Shown here piece by piece: positions 42,145 through 50,646 of a stretch of 52,821 nucleotides of DNA. The stretch's first letter is position 1. Every line of letters starts with the position of its first letter. The notes under the pieces are model-generated. The model made no database searches and had not been told where the DNA came from. It saw nothing but the letters and a program-made list of their open reading frames with translations. The position numbers and the translations under genes are program-made. The stretch is taken from the NCBI GenBank assembly GCA_964478775.1, contig CAYZJC010000008.1:1-52821 (forward strand). Reading direction: 5' to 3'. The DNA comes from PNMQ01 sp964478775. GTDB lineage: Bacteria; Pseudomonadota; Alphaproteobacteria; Paracaedibacterales; CAIOTO01.

Positions 42145-44088
42145 TTAGTTCAGACATTTCACATTTCCATCCACCACTGAAACACGCTTGCACAATTGGT
42201 TTTGTTCATTGTAAACTTCAACAACACCGTCATTGTCTTTAAACCCAATATCTAAGGTTGATTGCACAAAATCTGAACCGCCAGAGGTCTTTGGGCAAGT
42301 TGCGCTTAACTTATAAGACTTTGTCTCTTTACTTTTGACTTCCAAATTAAAGTCTTTACAAATCGTAGTGATGTCATAAGCAGGATTAGCAGAAAAAATC
42401 TTTAACCAAGACGTAATTTTAAGCTGACCGTCATCATTGTAAACATCAATAAGTGGAACACCATTTTCATCTTCAAGGCCAAATTGCCCATCTTTTCCAA
42501 CAATATTCACCACAACAGAAGATTCCTTATTTACTTTTTGTAAGGATGCACACGTTGCGCTTACGGTATATGAAAATGGTGTTGTCCCTTGTGTAAGCTT
42601 TATAGAATTTCGCATACACATTTGTGGGTTAAATATAGATAACTTTCTTGCAACAAGGGTATCAATATCAGGGACTTGCGCATAAATAGGGACCAATTTC
42701 TTTTCTTGAAACAAGATTTCTTTAATTTGTCTACCATCTACATCAGCAACTCTATAGCGCCCATTTTGACCTTGAAGACTAACAAACAATTGTACAGGAA
42801 CAAAGCCAGCTTGGTGGTCATAACAACTTGCTGAAATCTTGTACCCAGATTCCCCGTCAGTATAATCTAATGCTATACTGCTGCAGCTTTTTAAAAAATC
42901 AAAATTACGACTCATAAGATGAAAAAGAGTCGGTGTATTGGTGTATGGGTTAGGCCCAGATACACCTAAGGCCGCATTATTTTTTGCCAATTCCATATTT
43001 TGCTTAGAACCATAACTTTTACCAAAAACAGAAGGGGTTTTAAATACCGACTGCATTAAAGGGGCATCAAGTGATTCCTCATCATGAGGCACCCTTGACT
43101 TCATTCCATTGACACCATACTCTAGTTGCAACATACCATTAAGATTAGAAATATTGGTCACAACCTGACCATCTGAATCGTATATATTGTATAAAGGTGA
43201 TTGATTCATAGTTAAGGTAATGACAGAAATATAAGGATAACCAAACCCCATGTCACAGGTCGCTTGCAGTGTATAAAATGTTTTTGAGGTAATGGCTGCA
43301 GCATCTAATGCAGAACCTGCTTGTGGTTCAAAGCTCAGCGCCCCGCAAGATGAAACCAAAAAGGCCTGTGGTCTTGCCATTAAATCTTTCAATGTTTTTT
43401 TTGTTCTGTCTTGACTTGCAAGTATTAATGTAAACAACTTAGGATCTTTTACCACAATAAGATCTTTCACATCTTGATTTTGACTGTCAGTGATTTTAAA
43501 ATTACCCGGCATCCCTGTTATGACAAGCGGCAACGTAAGGGGTACAGTTGACTGATAGTTACCTGCCAAAACTGGGTTTCCATCATTATAAACAACGGCT
43601 TTTACAATATAGGTACTGGGCTTACTAGGGTCAGGGGAAATTTCCACAGATTTTGCAAAATTTAAAAAACTCATTTTATTTTGCACAAACACATCAACAC
43701 GTGGTGTTAAAGCAGGATTCAGAGCGGGCTGTGCTTGTTCAGTGCGTGCTGAGGGCGGCATAGATAGCTGGTTTTGATTAGCCATAGGTAGTGCAGGTGC
43801 AGGGTCACCAACAAATGAAACAGCTCCAGGTTCTTGCACAACAGAAGAGGCGGCTGGCTGAGAGATAAGCTGCGCTGATATTCCAGCACTAGCTACAGCA
43901 ACAGTTGACGCACTATTCTTTGCTATGTTTGAAACTGATTTTGTCCCTGATTTAACTGATTTTGTCCCTGACTTCACAACGCCACACCATGCATGAGGTG
44001 CGGAAAAGTGAAAAAACAAAACAGATACCAGACTAATTTTCAAAATTAATTTCATACTTGGTTTACTAAAATATTTCTTTTTGTTCAT
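42145..44088 (-). CDS. exported protein with five internal ~75-95-residue repeats
   Basis: Not recognised. ATG 44088 (MNKKKYFSKPSMKLILKISL) gives 647 residues; ATG 44055 or a GTG upstream are alternatives, none with a clear ribosome site. A signal peptide ends near APHAWCG. A Ser/Thr/Ala-rich linker with a doubled VKSGTKS unit follows. Then come five related units. The last four share C-x(5-20)-Y-x-(L/I/V)-x-A-(T/S)-C and end with strand pairs such as LYNIYDSDGQVV, RYRVADVDGRQI, QFGLEDENGVPL and VVEVYNEQNQLC. The paired cysteines suggest a disulphide in each unit. It lies downstream of the MscS gene, 74 bases or more away. Confidence 0.75.
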   Translation of the reverse strand: MNKKKYFSKPSMKLILKISLVSVLFFHFSAPHAWCGVVKSGTKSVKSGTKSVSNIAKNSASTVAVASAGISAQLISQPAASSVVQEPGAVSFVGDPAPALPMANQNQLSMPPSARTEQAQPALNPALTPRVDVFVQNKMSFLNFAKSVEISPDPSKPSTYIVKAVVYNDGNPVLAGNYQSTVPLTLPLVITGMPGNFKITDSQNQDVKDLIVVKDPKLFTLILASQDRTKKTLKDLMARPQAFLVSSCGALSFEPQAGSALDAAAITSKTFYTLQATCDMGFGYPYISVITLTMNQSPLYNIYDSDGQVVTNISNLNGMLQLEYGVNGMKSRVPHDEESLDAPLMQSVFKTPSVFGKSYGSKQNMELAKNNAALGVSGPNPYTNTPTLFHLMSRNFDFLKSCSSIALDYTDGESGYKISASCYDHQAGFVPVQLFVSLQGQNGRYRVADVDGRQIKEILFQEKKLVPIYAQVPDIDTLVARKLSIFNPQMCMRNSIKLTQGTTPFSYTVSATCASLQKVNKESSVVVNIVGKDGQFGLEDENGVPLIDVYNDDGQLKITSWLKIFSANPAYDITTICKDFNLEVKSKETKSYKLSATCPKTSGGSDFVQSTLDIGFKDNDGVVEVYNEQNQLCKRVSVVDGNVKCLN

Positions 44089-44161
44089 AATGAAAATCAG
44101 TTTCATGCGTTGTCTCGTACCCTTATCTTGTGCATCACTAATCACACGTCTAGCTTTGCAC

Positions 44162-45685
44162 TTACTTATTTTCTTTTTTAAACCCTAATAATTTTTTTGC
44201 AAAATTTAAAATCTTTTCTTCTAGCTCTTTAATGCGGCTTACCTTTTTTTGCTGCTCTTCCTTGGCTTCAGATAGTTTTGCATTCACACTTTCACGTTCA
44301 GCAATAGTGCGGGCAATCAATGTATGGAATTTGTCATTGTGTTCAAAGATAGGCAATAAGGCTTGTGCCGGCACTTCATACACAACAAGTTTTGAAGCTG
44401 CCACAACAGTTGCAGACCTTGGCGCACCTGTTAACATTGACATTTCGCCAAAGAAGTCTTCAGGTATCAATACAGCCACTTGCTTTTCTTCCCCATTATC
44501 AAACCTAATTTTAATGCGCAAATACCCTTCTTTGACGATGAATAAAGACTGCCCTTCATCACCTTGTGCACAAATAATATCATCCTTATTGAAAGTTTTT
44601 ACCGTAATTTGTGTAGCAATGGTTTCAAGGTCTTGCGATGTTAATGAGGCAAAAATATCAATGCGACCAAGAGCTTGAACCATATTGGTTTGATCATCCT
44701 TTAAAATAGCATTGTGCATCACCGTTTGTGCATCAGCACCATTTGTCAATCTAGCAATCATCGCGTCATTAAATTCTGCACGTGTACTAAAAGAAATGTT
44801 TTCTGAACGCAAAAATCTAAATATATATGAATTAATAAGATGTCGCGCTTTTCCAGGTGCTATTTGGTCTGGGCGAAGCCAATACTTAATTTTGTATTGC
44901 ACACCTTCAAGTGTTGTTTTATCAAGACGACATTTATAGTCCCATATCTTACCATTAGCACTGACAGCATCTAAAGCAAAAGTAATAATATCCATCACCC
45001 TCTTTTCATTGTATTTATAGGGAATAGTAAATGTATTTTCAAATTCCGCATCAACTGTCGGGTGACTTAAATTCGTGACAATGGTAGAGCTAAAGACATT
45101 ATTCGGGATATGATAAATTTTATTTTCTGTTGCTTGTACGCTTACCACACGCCAATTCATTTGAATAATAGCCCCTACAAGGTCTAGACCATTGTGCCTA
45201 ATATGAACCCAGTCCCCCATTTGAAAGGATTTGTCCATATCAATTGAGACACCAATAAAGACGTCCATAATCATACGTTGCAAACCAAAACCCAAAACCA
45301 CACCAACAGCACCTGTTGCAGCAAAGGCTTTGTCCATATCTAGCCCAAAGATGGCACTAAATATCACATACGCACAAGACACATAAATCAGAAAGTTAAT
45401 AATGCTGACAAGCAGGGAAGAAAGCTTAATCTTTTTACGTTTTGGTAGGTAATAGTCCCAAATTAAATTGCGTAGAATTTGTGTTGTCTGCACCGTGACG
45501 AGCACAATCACGACTGCTAGTATCATTTCATCAAAGGTATATGACTTTCCGCCAAACCGCGTTACAGGCATGCCATCCAAATTTGGACTTAGTCTTACAC
45601 CAAAATATGTCCCCAGGAAAAGACAAATTTTTGCAAATGCAATAGCAATGTTGCGTGTATTTAATTTTGGATCATAAAAAATCAT
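44162..45685 (-). CDS. MscS-type mechanosensitive channel with C-terminal cyclic nucleotide-binding domain
   Basis: A 507-residue inner-membrane channel. Three to four membrane segments lie before residue 130, then the pore-lining MscS segment AATGAVGVVLGFGLQRMIMD and the beta domain (IDMDKSFQMGDWVHIRHNGL). After a linker the C-terminal domain (about 330-460) is a cNMP-binding fold. Its phosphate-binding cassette DFFGEMSMLTGAPRSATVVA has the Glu and Arg that bind cAMP or cGMP in known proteins. A coiled tail (ESVNAKLSEAKEEQQKKVSR) ends it. Such fused channels are gated by nucleotide as well as tension in studied cases. Confidence 0.9.
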   Translation of the reverse strand: MIFYDPKLNTRNIAIAFAKICLFLGTYFGVRLSPNLDGMPVTRFGGKSYTFDEMILAVVIVLVTVQTTQILRNLIWDYYLPKRKKIKLSSLLVSIINFLIYVSCAYVIFSAIFGLDMDKAFAATGAVGVVLGFGLQRMIMDVFIGVSIDMDKSFQMGDWVHIRHNGLDLVGAIIQMNWRVVSVQATENKIYHIPNNVFSSTIVTNLSHPTVDAEFENTFTIPYKYNEKRVMDIITFALDAVSANGKIWDYKCRLDKTTLEGVQYKIKYWLRPDQIAPGKARHLINSYIFRFLRSENISFSTRAEFNDAMIARLTNGADAQTVMHNAILKDDQTNMVQALGRIDIFASLTSQDLETIATQITVKTFNKDDIICAQGDEGQSLFIVKEGYLRIKIRFDNGEEKQVAVLIPEDFFGEMSMLTGAPRSATVVAASKLVVYEVPAQALLPIFEHNDKFHTLIARTIAERESVNAKLSEAKEEQQKKVSRIKELEEKILNFAKKLLGFKKENK

Positions 45686-45780
45686 TTTTTGGCCTTAAAA
45701 TGATAATGTCAATATATTTTTCTTATTCCATAGTAAAATCAAAACCTAAACAAATGATTAACGCGCATTAAATATGGTGA

Positions 45781-45887
45781 CGGACTAGGGGGGGGGGGGG
45801 GTTTTTAAAATGGAATTTGCCAGCGGGCCANNNNNNNNNNCCCCCCCCGCCGCGCCGCGCCCGGCCGGGGCGGGGGGCGCGCCCCCA
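45781..45887. other. low-quality, extremely G+C-rich junction with N gap
   Basis: A run of 14 G (45788-45801) is followed by a short normal stretch and ten N (45831-45840). Then come about 45 bases made almost only of C and G. This is unlike the AT-rich neighbourhood and looks like poor read ends around an assembly gap, not biology. The start of the next gene is lost here. Confidence 0.8.
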
Positions 45888-46218
45888 TAGAAAATCGAAG
45901 TTGCAGCAGCTCCCTCAGCAAGATGATAAAGTGAATGTGATGACTATTTTTCCTTATGATGAAAAGTTGGGATTTGAAGTCTTTATCATTGAATTATTGC
46001 CTGGTTGTACACACCTTTCACCTCCACACCAACAAGGTGTTATAGAACATGTCATTCCTGTGCTGGGCTCCATTGAAGTACTTGTCAATAAAGAATGGAA
46101 AGCCGTTAATGAACATGAGGGGCTCAGTTTTGATGCGGCACTTCCCCATGGGTATCGCAATCTTTCTCATCAACCGGCGGTCTTTCATGATATCATTCAT
46201 TATACGAGACAAACTTAG
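45887..46218 (+). CDS. XRE/cupin transcriptional regulator, C-terminal sensor domain only
   Basis: About 110 residues in frame before the stop. They form a cupin sensor domain of the SutR/YdcN type: FEVFIIELLPGCTHLSPPHQ, GVIEHVIPVLGSIEVLVNKE and LSFDAALPHGYRNLS. Members of this family have an N-terminal Cro/C1-type helix-turn-helix; here that part would fall into the gap and the G+C-rich junk, so the gene is incomplete in this assembly. Whether the real gene is intact cannot be told. It is the first of three plus-strand genes that look like one regulatory and metabolic module. Confidence 0.7.
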
Positions 46219-46233
46219 CCTCATTTTATCACT

Positions 46234-46256
46234 GAAGACTTTTTAGTCTTAATTTA
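46234..46256 (+). terminator. weak intrinsic terminator after the cupin regulator
   Basis: AAGACT-TTTT-AGTCTT forms a 6-bp stem followed by AATTTAATT. It lies between the cupin gene stop and the next promoter. Confidence 0.45.
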
Positions 46257-46257
46257 A

Positions 46258-46301
46258 TTGACAATCGATACTAATCTGTATACACTGCTACAGTATACAG
46301 A
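46258..46301 (+). promoter_or_regulatory. promoter with overlapping palindromic operator
   Basis: TTGACA (46258-46263) is followed after 17 bases by TACACT (46281-46286), with TATACA at spacing 15 as an alternative. A perfect inverted repeat TCTGTATAC-N9-GTATACAGA (46275-46283, 46293-46301) covers the -10 region and start site. This is a likely operator for one of the two adjacent regulators. Confidence 0.65.
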
Positions 46302-46317
46302 CTATGAGGTATGAATA

Positions 46318-46890
46318 ATGTTGTCCCACTACATTCCAATATGCAATGCTATTGTACAATTGATGGATCCTTTAGTGGAGATTGTCATTCATGATATTGC
46401 TGAAGGCAGTATCACTTATATACATGGCAAGCTTTCTAAGCGCAAAATAGCAGACGCGAGTTTAATTGATCCAGAAGGACTCAATAACTTAGACCAAATA
46501 GTCTATCCAAAGGTTAACTTTGATGGCCGGCTTGTCAAATCTATCTCAGTAATACTGGAAGACAAATATCTCTTATGCATCAATTGCGATATTTCAATAT
46601 TCAACAAGATGCAAGAGTTAAGTAACGCCTTACTTCAAATGGGTAATCAGCCTCAGTCACTTTTTACGAATGACTGGCAAGAAAAATTGCATGTCAGCAT
46701 TCATTCTTATTTGCAAAATCATAATCTGTCATTCGACCATTTGTCTCAAAATGACAAAAAAACTTTGACTAAGCATTTATTTGCTCTTGGAGCATTTCAG
46801 GAGAAAAATGCAGCAGATTATGTAGCGAAAGTCTTAGGCTTAGGCAGAGCGACTGTTTTTAAATATTTAAAAGAATGGAGGAATCAATGA
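46318..46890 (+). CDS. YheO-like PAS/HTH transcriptional regulator
   Basis: A 190-residue regulator with the two-domain YheO/DauR layout. The N-terminal PAS-like domain is at about 1-105 (LMDPLVEIVIHDIAEGSITY, VYPKVNFDGRLVKSISVIL). The C-terminal helix-turn-helix is at about 125-187 and ends VLGLGRATVFKYLKEWRNQ. DauR of Pseudomonas represses D-arginine catabolism genes, so an amino-acid-linked signal is plausible but not shown. The ATG has GAGG 9 bases upstream. A palindrome over the promoter fits autorepression. Its stop overlaps the aminotransferase start (ATGA). Confidence 0.85.
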   Translation: MLSHYIPICNAIVQLMDPLVEIVIHDIAEGSITYIHGKLSKRKIADASLIDPEGLNNLDQIVYPKVNFDGRLVKSISVILEDKYLLCINCDISIFNKMQELSNALLQMGNQPQSLFTNDWQEKLHVSIHSYLQNHNLSFDHLSQNDKKTLTKHLFALGAFQEKNAADYVAKVLGLGRATVFKYLKEWRNQ

Positions 46891-48002
46891 ACATTTTTAA
46901 ATTAGAGGAATACCTTACAAAATACGAATTTTCGGCTAAATACTTGTTATGTTGCTCGGATGCTGAAAGCTTTACGATGTCAGAAATAATAGATATGGCG
47001 GCACCGGAAGATAAAAGACTTTGGGACGAATTAGCGCTGAGATATACAGAACCTTACGGTCACCCATTATTAAGAAAACAAATAGCTAATTTGTATTCAG
47101 GTCTATCAGACGAAAATATCTTATGTTTTGCTGGCGCTGAAGAAGGAATATTTTGCGCTCTTAGCGCTTTAATTGAAGCGCATGACCACGTGATTGTGCT
47201 AACTCCGTGCTACCAATCACTCCTTGAAATTCCAAAGTCCAAAGGTGCAGAGATAACTGAAATAAAGCTAAAAGAAGAAATGAATTGGCGCATTGACCTG
47301 CAATCAATTCAAAGAGAAATCAAACCCAATACCAAGTCTATTGTCATTAATTTTCCTCATAATCCTACCGGTCAGATTATTGAGGAAGATGAACTGAAAG
47401 GTTTGATAGACATATGTGAATCCAATGGTATTTGGCTGTTTTCTGATGAGGTGTACAGGCTGCTTGGCAATCCTGAGCTGCCTTGGGCTTCTCCTGCTAC
47501 ATGCCTATATGATAAAGCATTGTCTCTTGGTGTAATGAGCAAAGCCTTTGGCATGGCTGGTCTCAGGATTGGTTGGATTGCTTGCAAAGACAAGGAGGTG
47601 ATTTATAAGATGAAACTTATGAAAGACTATCTCTCGATATGCAATAGTGCGCCCGCTGAGATCCTTTCTATGATTGCCTTAAATAATAGGGAGGAGATCT
47701 TGGAACGGAACAATAAAATCGTTGCTGATAATCTCAAGTTCCTCGATGAATTTTTCTTAGAATACAACCATCTTTTTGAGTGGGTACGTCCACAGGGAGG
47801 TTGTGTGGGCTTTGTTCAATATAAAGGAACAGGAACTGTTGAAGCCTTTTGTGAAAGACTTATGAGTGCGCAAAATGTGTTACTATTACCAGAATCTGTT
47901 TATGACTATAACGGTAATTATTTTCGTATAGGCTTTGGTCGTAAAAATATGCCGGAGTGCCTTAGTCAATTAAAAGAGTTTTTGCAGCATGAAAACATTT
48001 AG
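46887..48002 (+). CDS. PLP-dependent aminotransferase, class I/II
   Basis: ATG 46887, with GGAGG 5 bases upstream, gives 371 residues and overlaps the regulator stop by 4 nt. Fold-type I residues are visible: FAGAEEGIFCALSAL (cofactor phosphate loop), the Asn in INFPHNPTG, the Asp and Tyr in WLFSDEVYRLL, the Schiff-base Lys in GVMSKAFGMAGLRIGW, and the C-terminal Arg in YFRIGFGRK. The substrate cannot be named. Given the regulator it may act on an amino acid such as arginine or a D-amino acid. The stop codon directly abuts a solo IS end at 48003. Confidence 0.85.
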   Translation: MNIFKLEEYLTKYEFSAKYLLCCSDAESFTMSEIIDMAAPEDKRLWDELALRYTEPYGHPLLRKQIANLYSGLSDENILCFAGAEEGIFCALSALIEAHDHVIVLTPCYQSLLEIPKSKGAEITEIKLKEEMNWRIDLQSIQREIKPNTKSIVINFPHNPTGQIIEEDELKGLIDICESNGIWLFSDEVYRLLGNPELPWASPATCLYDKALSLGVMSKAFGMAGLRIGWIACKDKEVIYKMKLMKDYLSICNSAPAEILSMIALNNREEILERNNKIVADNLKFLDEFFLEYNHLFEWVRPQGGCVGFVQYKGTGTVEAFCERLMSAQNVLLLPESVYDYNGNYFRIGFGRKNMPECLSQLKEFLQHENI

Positions 48003-48026
48003 TGTCAACGCAAATTAGAAATGTCC
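48003..48026 (+). repeat. solo IS end matching the remnant at 601-1163
   Basis: It starts TGTCAACG and continues CAAATTAGAAATGTCC. Bases 48010-48028 are identical to 613-631. It begins right after the aminotransferase stop. No partner end is recognised within the next kilobase. Confidence 0.65.
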
Positions 48027-48374
48027 TCTTTTGTGCAAATGTTGTCAGAAATACACTTTTAGTACGCGTATCAGTTTAATGCTCCATGCGCGTCATATAC
48101 CCAAGTGCAACCAATTTTTTTAATGATTTTGAAGCATTGCATTCACTATACCTCTTGCATACATAATCATGCAAAAAACTATATCATACAACGGACTCTA
48201 TACTCTCTTTTATAGCTTTCGGAAATTGCTATGATCTCTTCTCTCTGATTTTAAGGGCACTTCTAAAAAATGTTTTGTATACTTTACCAAAACCACATTT
48301 TAAATCCTGACCTAAAAGCCAAAACTCCTAAAGTATGACAGGCTCTAAATCAGTGAGAAGAGATATTTTTTTAT
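48027..48374. other. gene-free stretch after the IS end
   Basis: About 350 AT-rich bases with no supported gene. A minus-strand frame reads SECNASKSLKKLVALGYMTR, faintly like a helix-turn-helix piece, but it is open only briefly and is probably degraded DNA. It lies between convergent genes. Confidence 0.5.
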
Positions 48375-49088
48375 TTATGATCCAAAGCCATAATTGTGAT
48401 GAGAATCAAATCTTGAATTATGGCGTCTACCACCCCCACCATGATGATGTCTGGATGAGTTTTCTCCTAAATTAAATACCATTGCACAACTTGTCAAAGA
48501 GCAAATTCCCCCCATAATTGTAAAAGCAATTCCGAACCCTTGTTCAACGCAGCCGTCACCAATACATTCATGTTTTGTGCATCCATGCTCATTAGGATGA
48601 CCATGTCTGTGATACTGACCATTACTGTAATCATCGTCATAGTATTCATCATCATCTGTGCAGGTTGTTTCATAAGATTCATATGACACATTATGATTAA
48701 CGTTTGCATCCCAAATCATCACAGCACCTCCAACAATAAAAGCGGTTCCCGTAGCAAAAATGAGAAATTCAGGTGTTTGAATGGTTTCAATAATACACTT
48801 TCCTGTACCCCATACACACTGCGATAAAGGATTCACTGTAGATTGTGTACGTGTGAGCATTGAAGAAACCCACCCAGACGAAGATACTGGTTGAAAAGCA
48901 GTTGATGAGGATGCTTGTGCAGCTAACAATGTGCTGCTAGTTCTTTCAGACGAAACGATAGTACTGCTTGTTGGGATATTCATCTCAATATCGTTTTCCA
49001 TTTCTTCTGCGCTTTGAGCCTCTGTTGCCAGCAAAAAGGGCAAAGCGATCATCAGGGTTTTATATATGTTTTGTTTAAAAATAGACAT
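48375..49088 (-). CDS. exported or membrane protein with His-rich, acidic C-terminus
   Basis: A 237-residue protein of no known family. It has a signal peptide (MSIFKQNIYKTLMIALPFLL), a Ser/Thr-rich stretch, then two membrane segments (FLIFATGTAFIVGGAVMIW and FGIAFTIMGGICSLTSCAMV). Between them lies a polar loop with Asp/Tyr runs and several His and Cys (CTDDDEYYDDDYSNG, HRHGHPNEHGCTKHECIGDG). The C-terminus is His/Gly-rich (SRHHHGGGGRRHNSR). The His and Cys pattern suggests metal binding, which is inference. It is divergent from pyrH. Confidence 0.7.
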   Translation of the reverse strand: MSIFKQNIYKTLMIALPFLLATEAQSAEEMENDIEMNIPTSSTIVSSERTSSTLLAAQASSSTAFQPVSSSGWVSSMLTRTQSTVNPLSQCVWGTGKCIIETIQTPEFLIFATGTAFIVGGAVMIWDANVNHNVSYESYETTCTDDDEYYDDDYSNGQYHRHGHPNEHGCTKHECIGDGCVEQGFGIAFTIMGGICSLTSCAMVFNLGENSSRHHHGGGGRRHNSRFDSHHNYGFGS

Positions 49089-49255
49089 TTTAAATACAAT
49101 TTTCCTTTTTATAGATTTATTTTAATATCAAAGAATATTACTTTTAACATAGCCGTCTATATATATCAATAATAAAAAAAAGATTGTACTTACCTTAAAA
49201 AAAAGATAGCCTAATTTCACAATACAACTACTTAACAATCAGTATGATTATCTTT

Positions 49256-49990
49256 ATGACACATCGTTCAATTTCCCGCGTCATGATCAAAATCTCAGGT
49301 GAAGCACTGGCTTCAACCTGCCCCATTAAAGAGGGAAAAAGTTATGGTATTTGCCAGGACATGCTGCATAAAATCGCCAATGACATACAATCTCTTTATG
49401 AAATGAATATTGGCATTACAATTGTTGTAGGGGGCGGCAATATTTATAGAGGCGTTCATGGGGTCACAAAGCACAACATGAACAGAACCACCTCTGACCA
49501 TATGGGGATGCTTGCAACAGTTATTAATGGGCTAGCTCTACACAATGCTATTCAATGTATTGGGCTTCCTTGCAGACTAATGACCGCAATTCCAATGGAC
49601 ACAGTCGCACAACCTTTCACACGCGGCAGAGCTATTCGCAATTTAGAAAAAGGTAGAATTGTGATATTTGCTGCAGGAACTGGAAACCCTTATTTCACAA
49701 CTGATACAGCAGCAGCCCTTCGTGCGGCAGAAATGAGCTGTGACTTATTACTAAAAGCAACAAAGGTACATGGCGTGTACGACAAAGACCCCATGAAACA
49801 TAAAGATGCCAAGCTTTTTCGTGAAATTTCTTATGATGAAGTCATTGAAAACAAACTTAAGGTGATGGACGCAACCGCCCTCACCCTTGCACATGAAAAC
49901 AATTTACCTATTCGTGTTTTTTCCATATACGCAGAAAATTGTTTTGCCAATGTGATTAAAGAACTTGGTGAATTTACAAAAATTTTCTAA
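49256..49990 (+). CDS. pyrH: uridylate kinase
   Basis: Phosphorylates UMP to UDP and is allosterically regulated in bacteria. ATG 49256 (MTHRSISRVMIKISGEALAS) gives 244 residues, the usual size; an ATG 12 bases upstream is in frame. Amino-acid-kinase motifs are ITIVVGGGNIYRG, DHMGMLATVINGLAL, FAAGTGNPYFTTDTAAALRA and ATKVHGVYDKDP. frr follows 46 nt downstream, as in most bacteria. rpsB and tsf, which normally precede it, are absent. Confidence 0.96.
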   Translation: MTHRSISRVMIKISGEALASTCPIKEGKSYGICQDMLHKIANDIQSLYEMNIGITIVVGGGNIYRGVHGVTKHNMNRTTSDHMGMLATVINGLALHNAIQCIGLPCRLMTAIPMDTVAQPFTRGRAIRNLEKGRIVIFAAGTGNPYFTTDTAAALRAAEMSCDLLLKATKVHGVYDKDPMKHKDAKLFREISYDEVIENKLKVMDATALTLAHENNLPIRVFSIYAENCFANVIKELGEFTKIF

Positions 49991-50036
49991 TATGTAACCA
50001 GAAAACAAAACTTTCACAACAATCAGGAAAAAAATT

Positions 50037-50600
50037 ATGTCAAAAAGAGACGCAAGACTTACCCCTTATGAAACACGTATGACAGGCGCTATGGAATCAC
50101 TCACACGTGAATTTTCAGGCATTCGTGTGGGAAGAGCCTCCCCTAACCTTTTAGACCCTGTCAAAGTAGACGCTTATGGTTCTTTAATGCCCCTTAACCA
50201 AGTCGGAACGGTTTCTGTGCCTGAGGCACGTTTAATGGTGGTACAAGTATGGGATAAAGGGCTTGTCAAAAGCGTTGAAAAAGCCATTCGCGATGCGGGC
50301 CTTGGTGTTGACCCAGCTGCTGATGGTCAAAATGTGCGCGTTCCTATTCCAGCCCTCAACGAACAACGTCGTCAAGAACTTGCAAAGCTCGCTGGCAAAT
50401 ATGCTGAAGATGCAAAGATAAGCGTTCGCGGAATTAGACGTGATGCCATGGAAGCACTTAAAAAAATGGAAAAAGATAAACTCATTTCTGAAGATGAACA
50501 TCACCGTTTATCAGACGAAGTGCAAGAAATAACAGACGCCTTTATTAAAAAAGTGGATGAACAATTAAGCACAAAACAAAAAGAAATAACAAGCGTATAA
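50037..50600 (+). CDS. frr: ribosome recycling factor
   Basis: Splits the post-termination ribosome together with EF-G. The 187 residues match the family. Conserved pieces are LTREFSGIRVGRASPNLLDP, DAYGSLMPLNQVGTVSVPEA and DPAADGQNVRVPIPALNEQR, with a C-terminal helix DELQEI-like (LSDEVQEITDAFIKKVDE). AGGA lies a few bases before the ATG. uppS and cdsA, the usual next genes, are replaced by an aminotransferase class IV gene. Confidence 0.97.
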   Translation: MSKRDARLTPYETRMTGAMESLTREFSGIRVGRASPNLLDPVKVDAYGSLMPLNQVGTVSVPEARLMVVQVWDKGLVKSVEKAIRDAGLGVDPAADGQNVRVPIPALNEQRRQELAKLAGKYAEDAKISVRGIRRDAMEALKKMEKDKLISEDEHHRLSDEVQEITDAFIKKVDEQLSTKQKEITSV

Positions 50601-50646
50601 ATCATAGATTTGTTTTCATTTAACATTTTACGAAAGAAGATTTGCG

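Noticed and set aside
45841..45887. Real G+C-rich regulatory sequence ahead of the cupin gene
   Set aside because: Pure C/G runs beside an N gap and a 14-G run point to low-quality read ends.
48060..48200. Helix-turn-helix-like peptide on the minus strand after the IS end
   Set aside because: The frame is short and broken, and the resemblance is too weak to call a gene or pseudogene.
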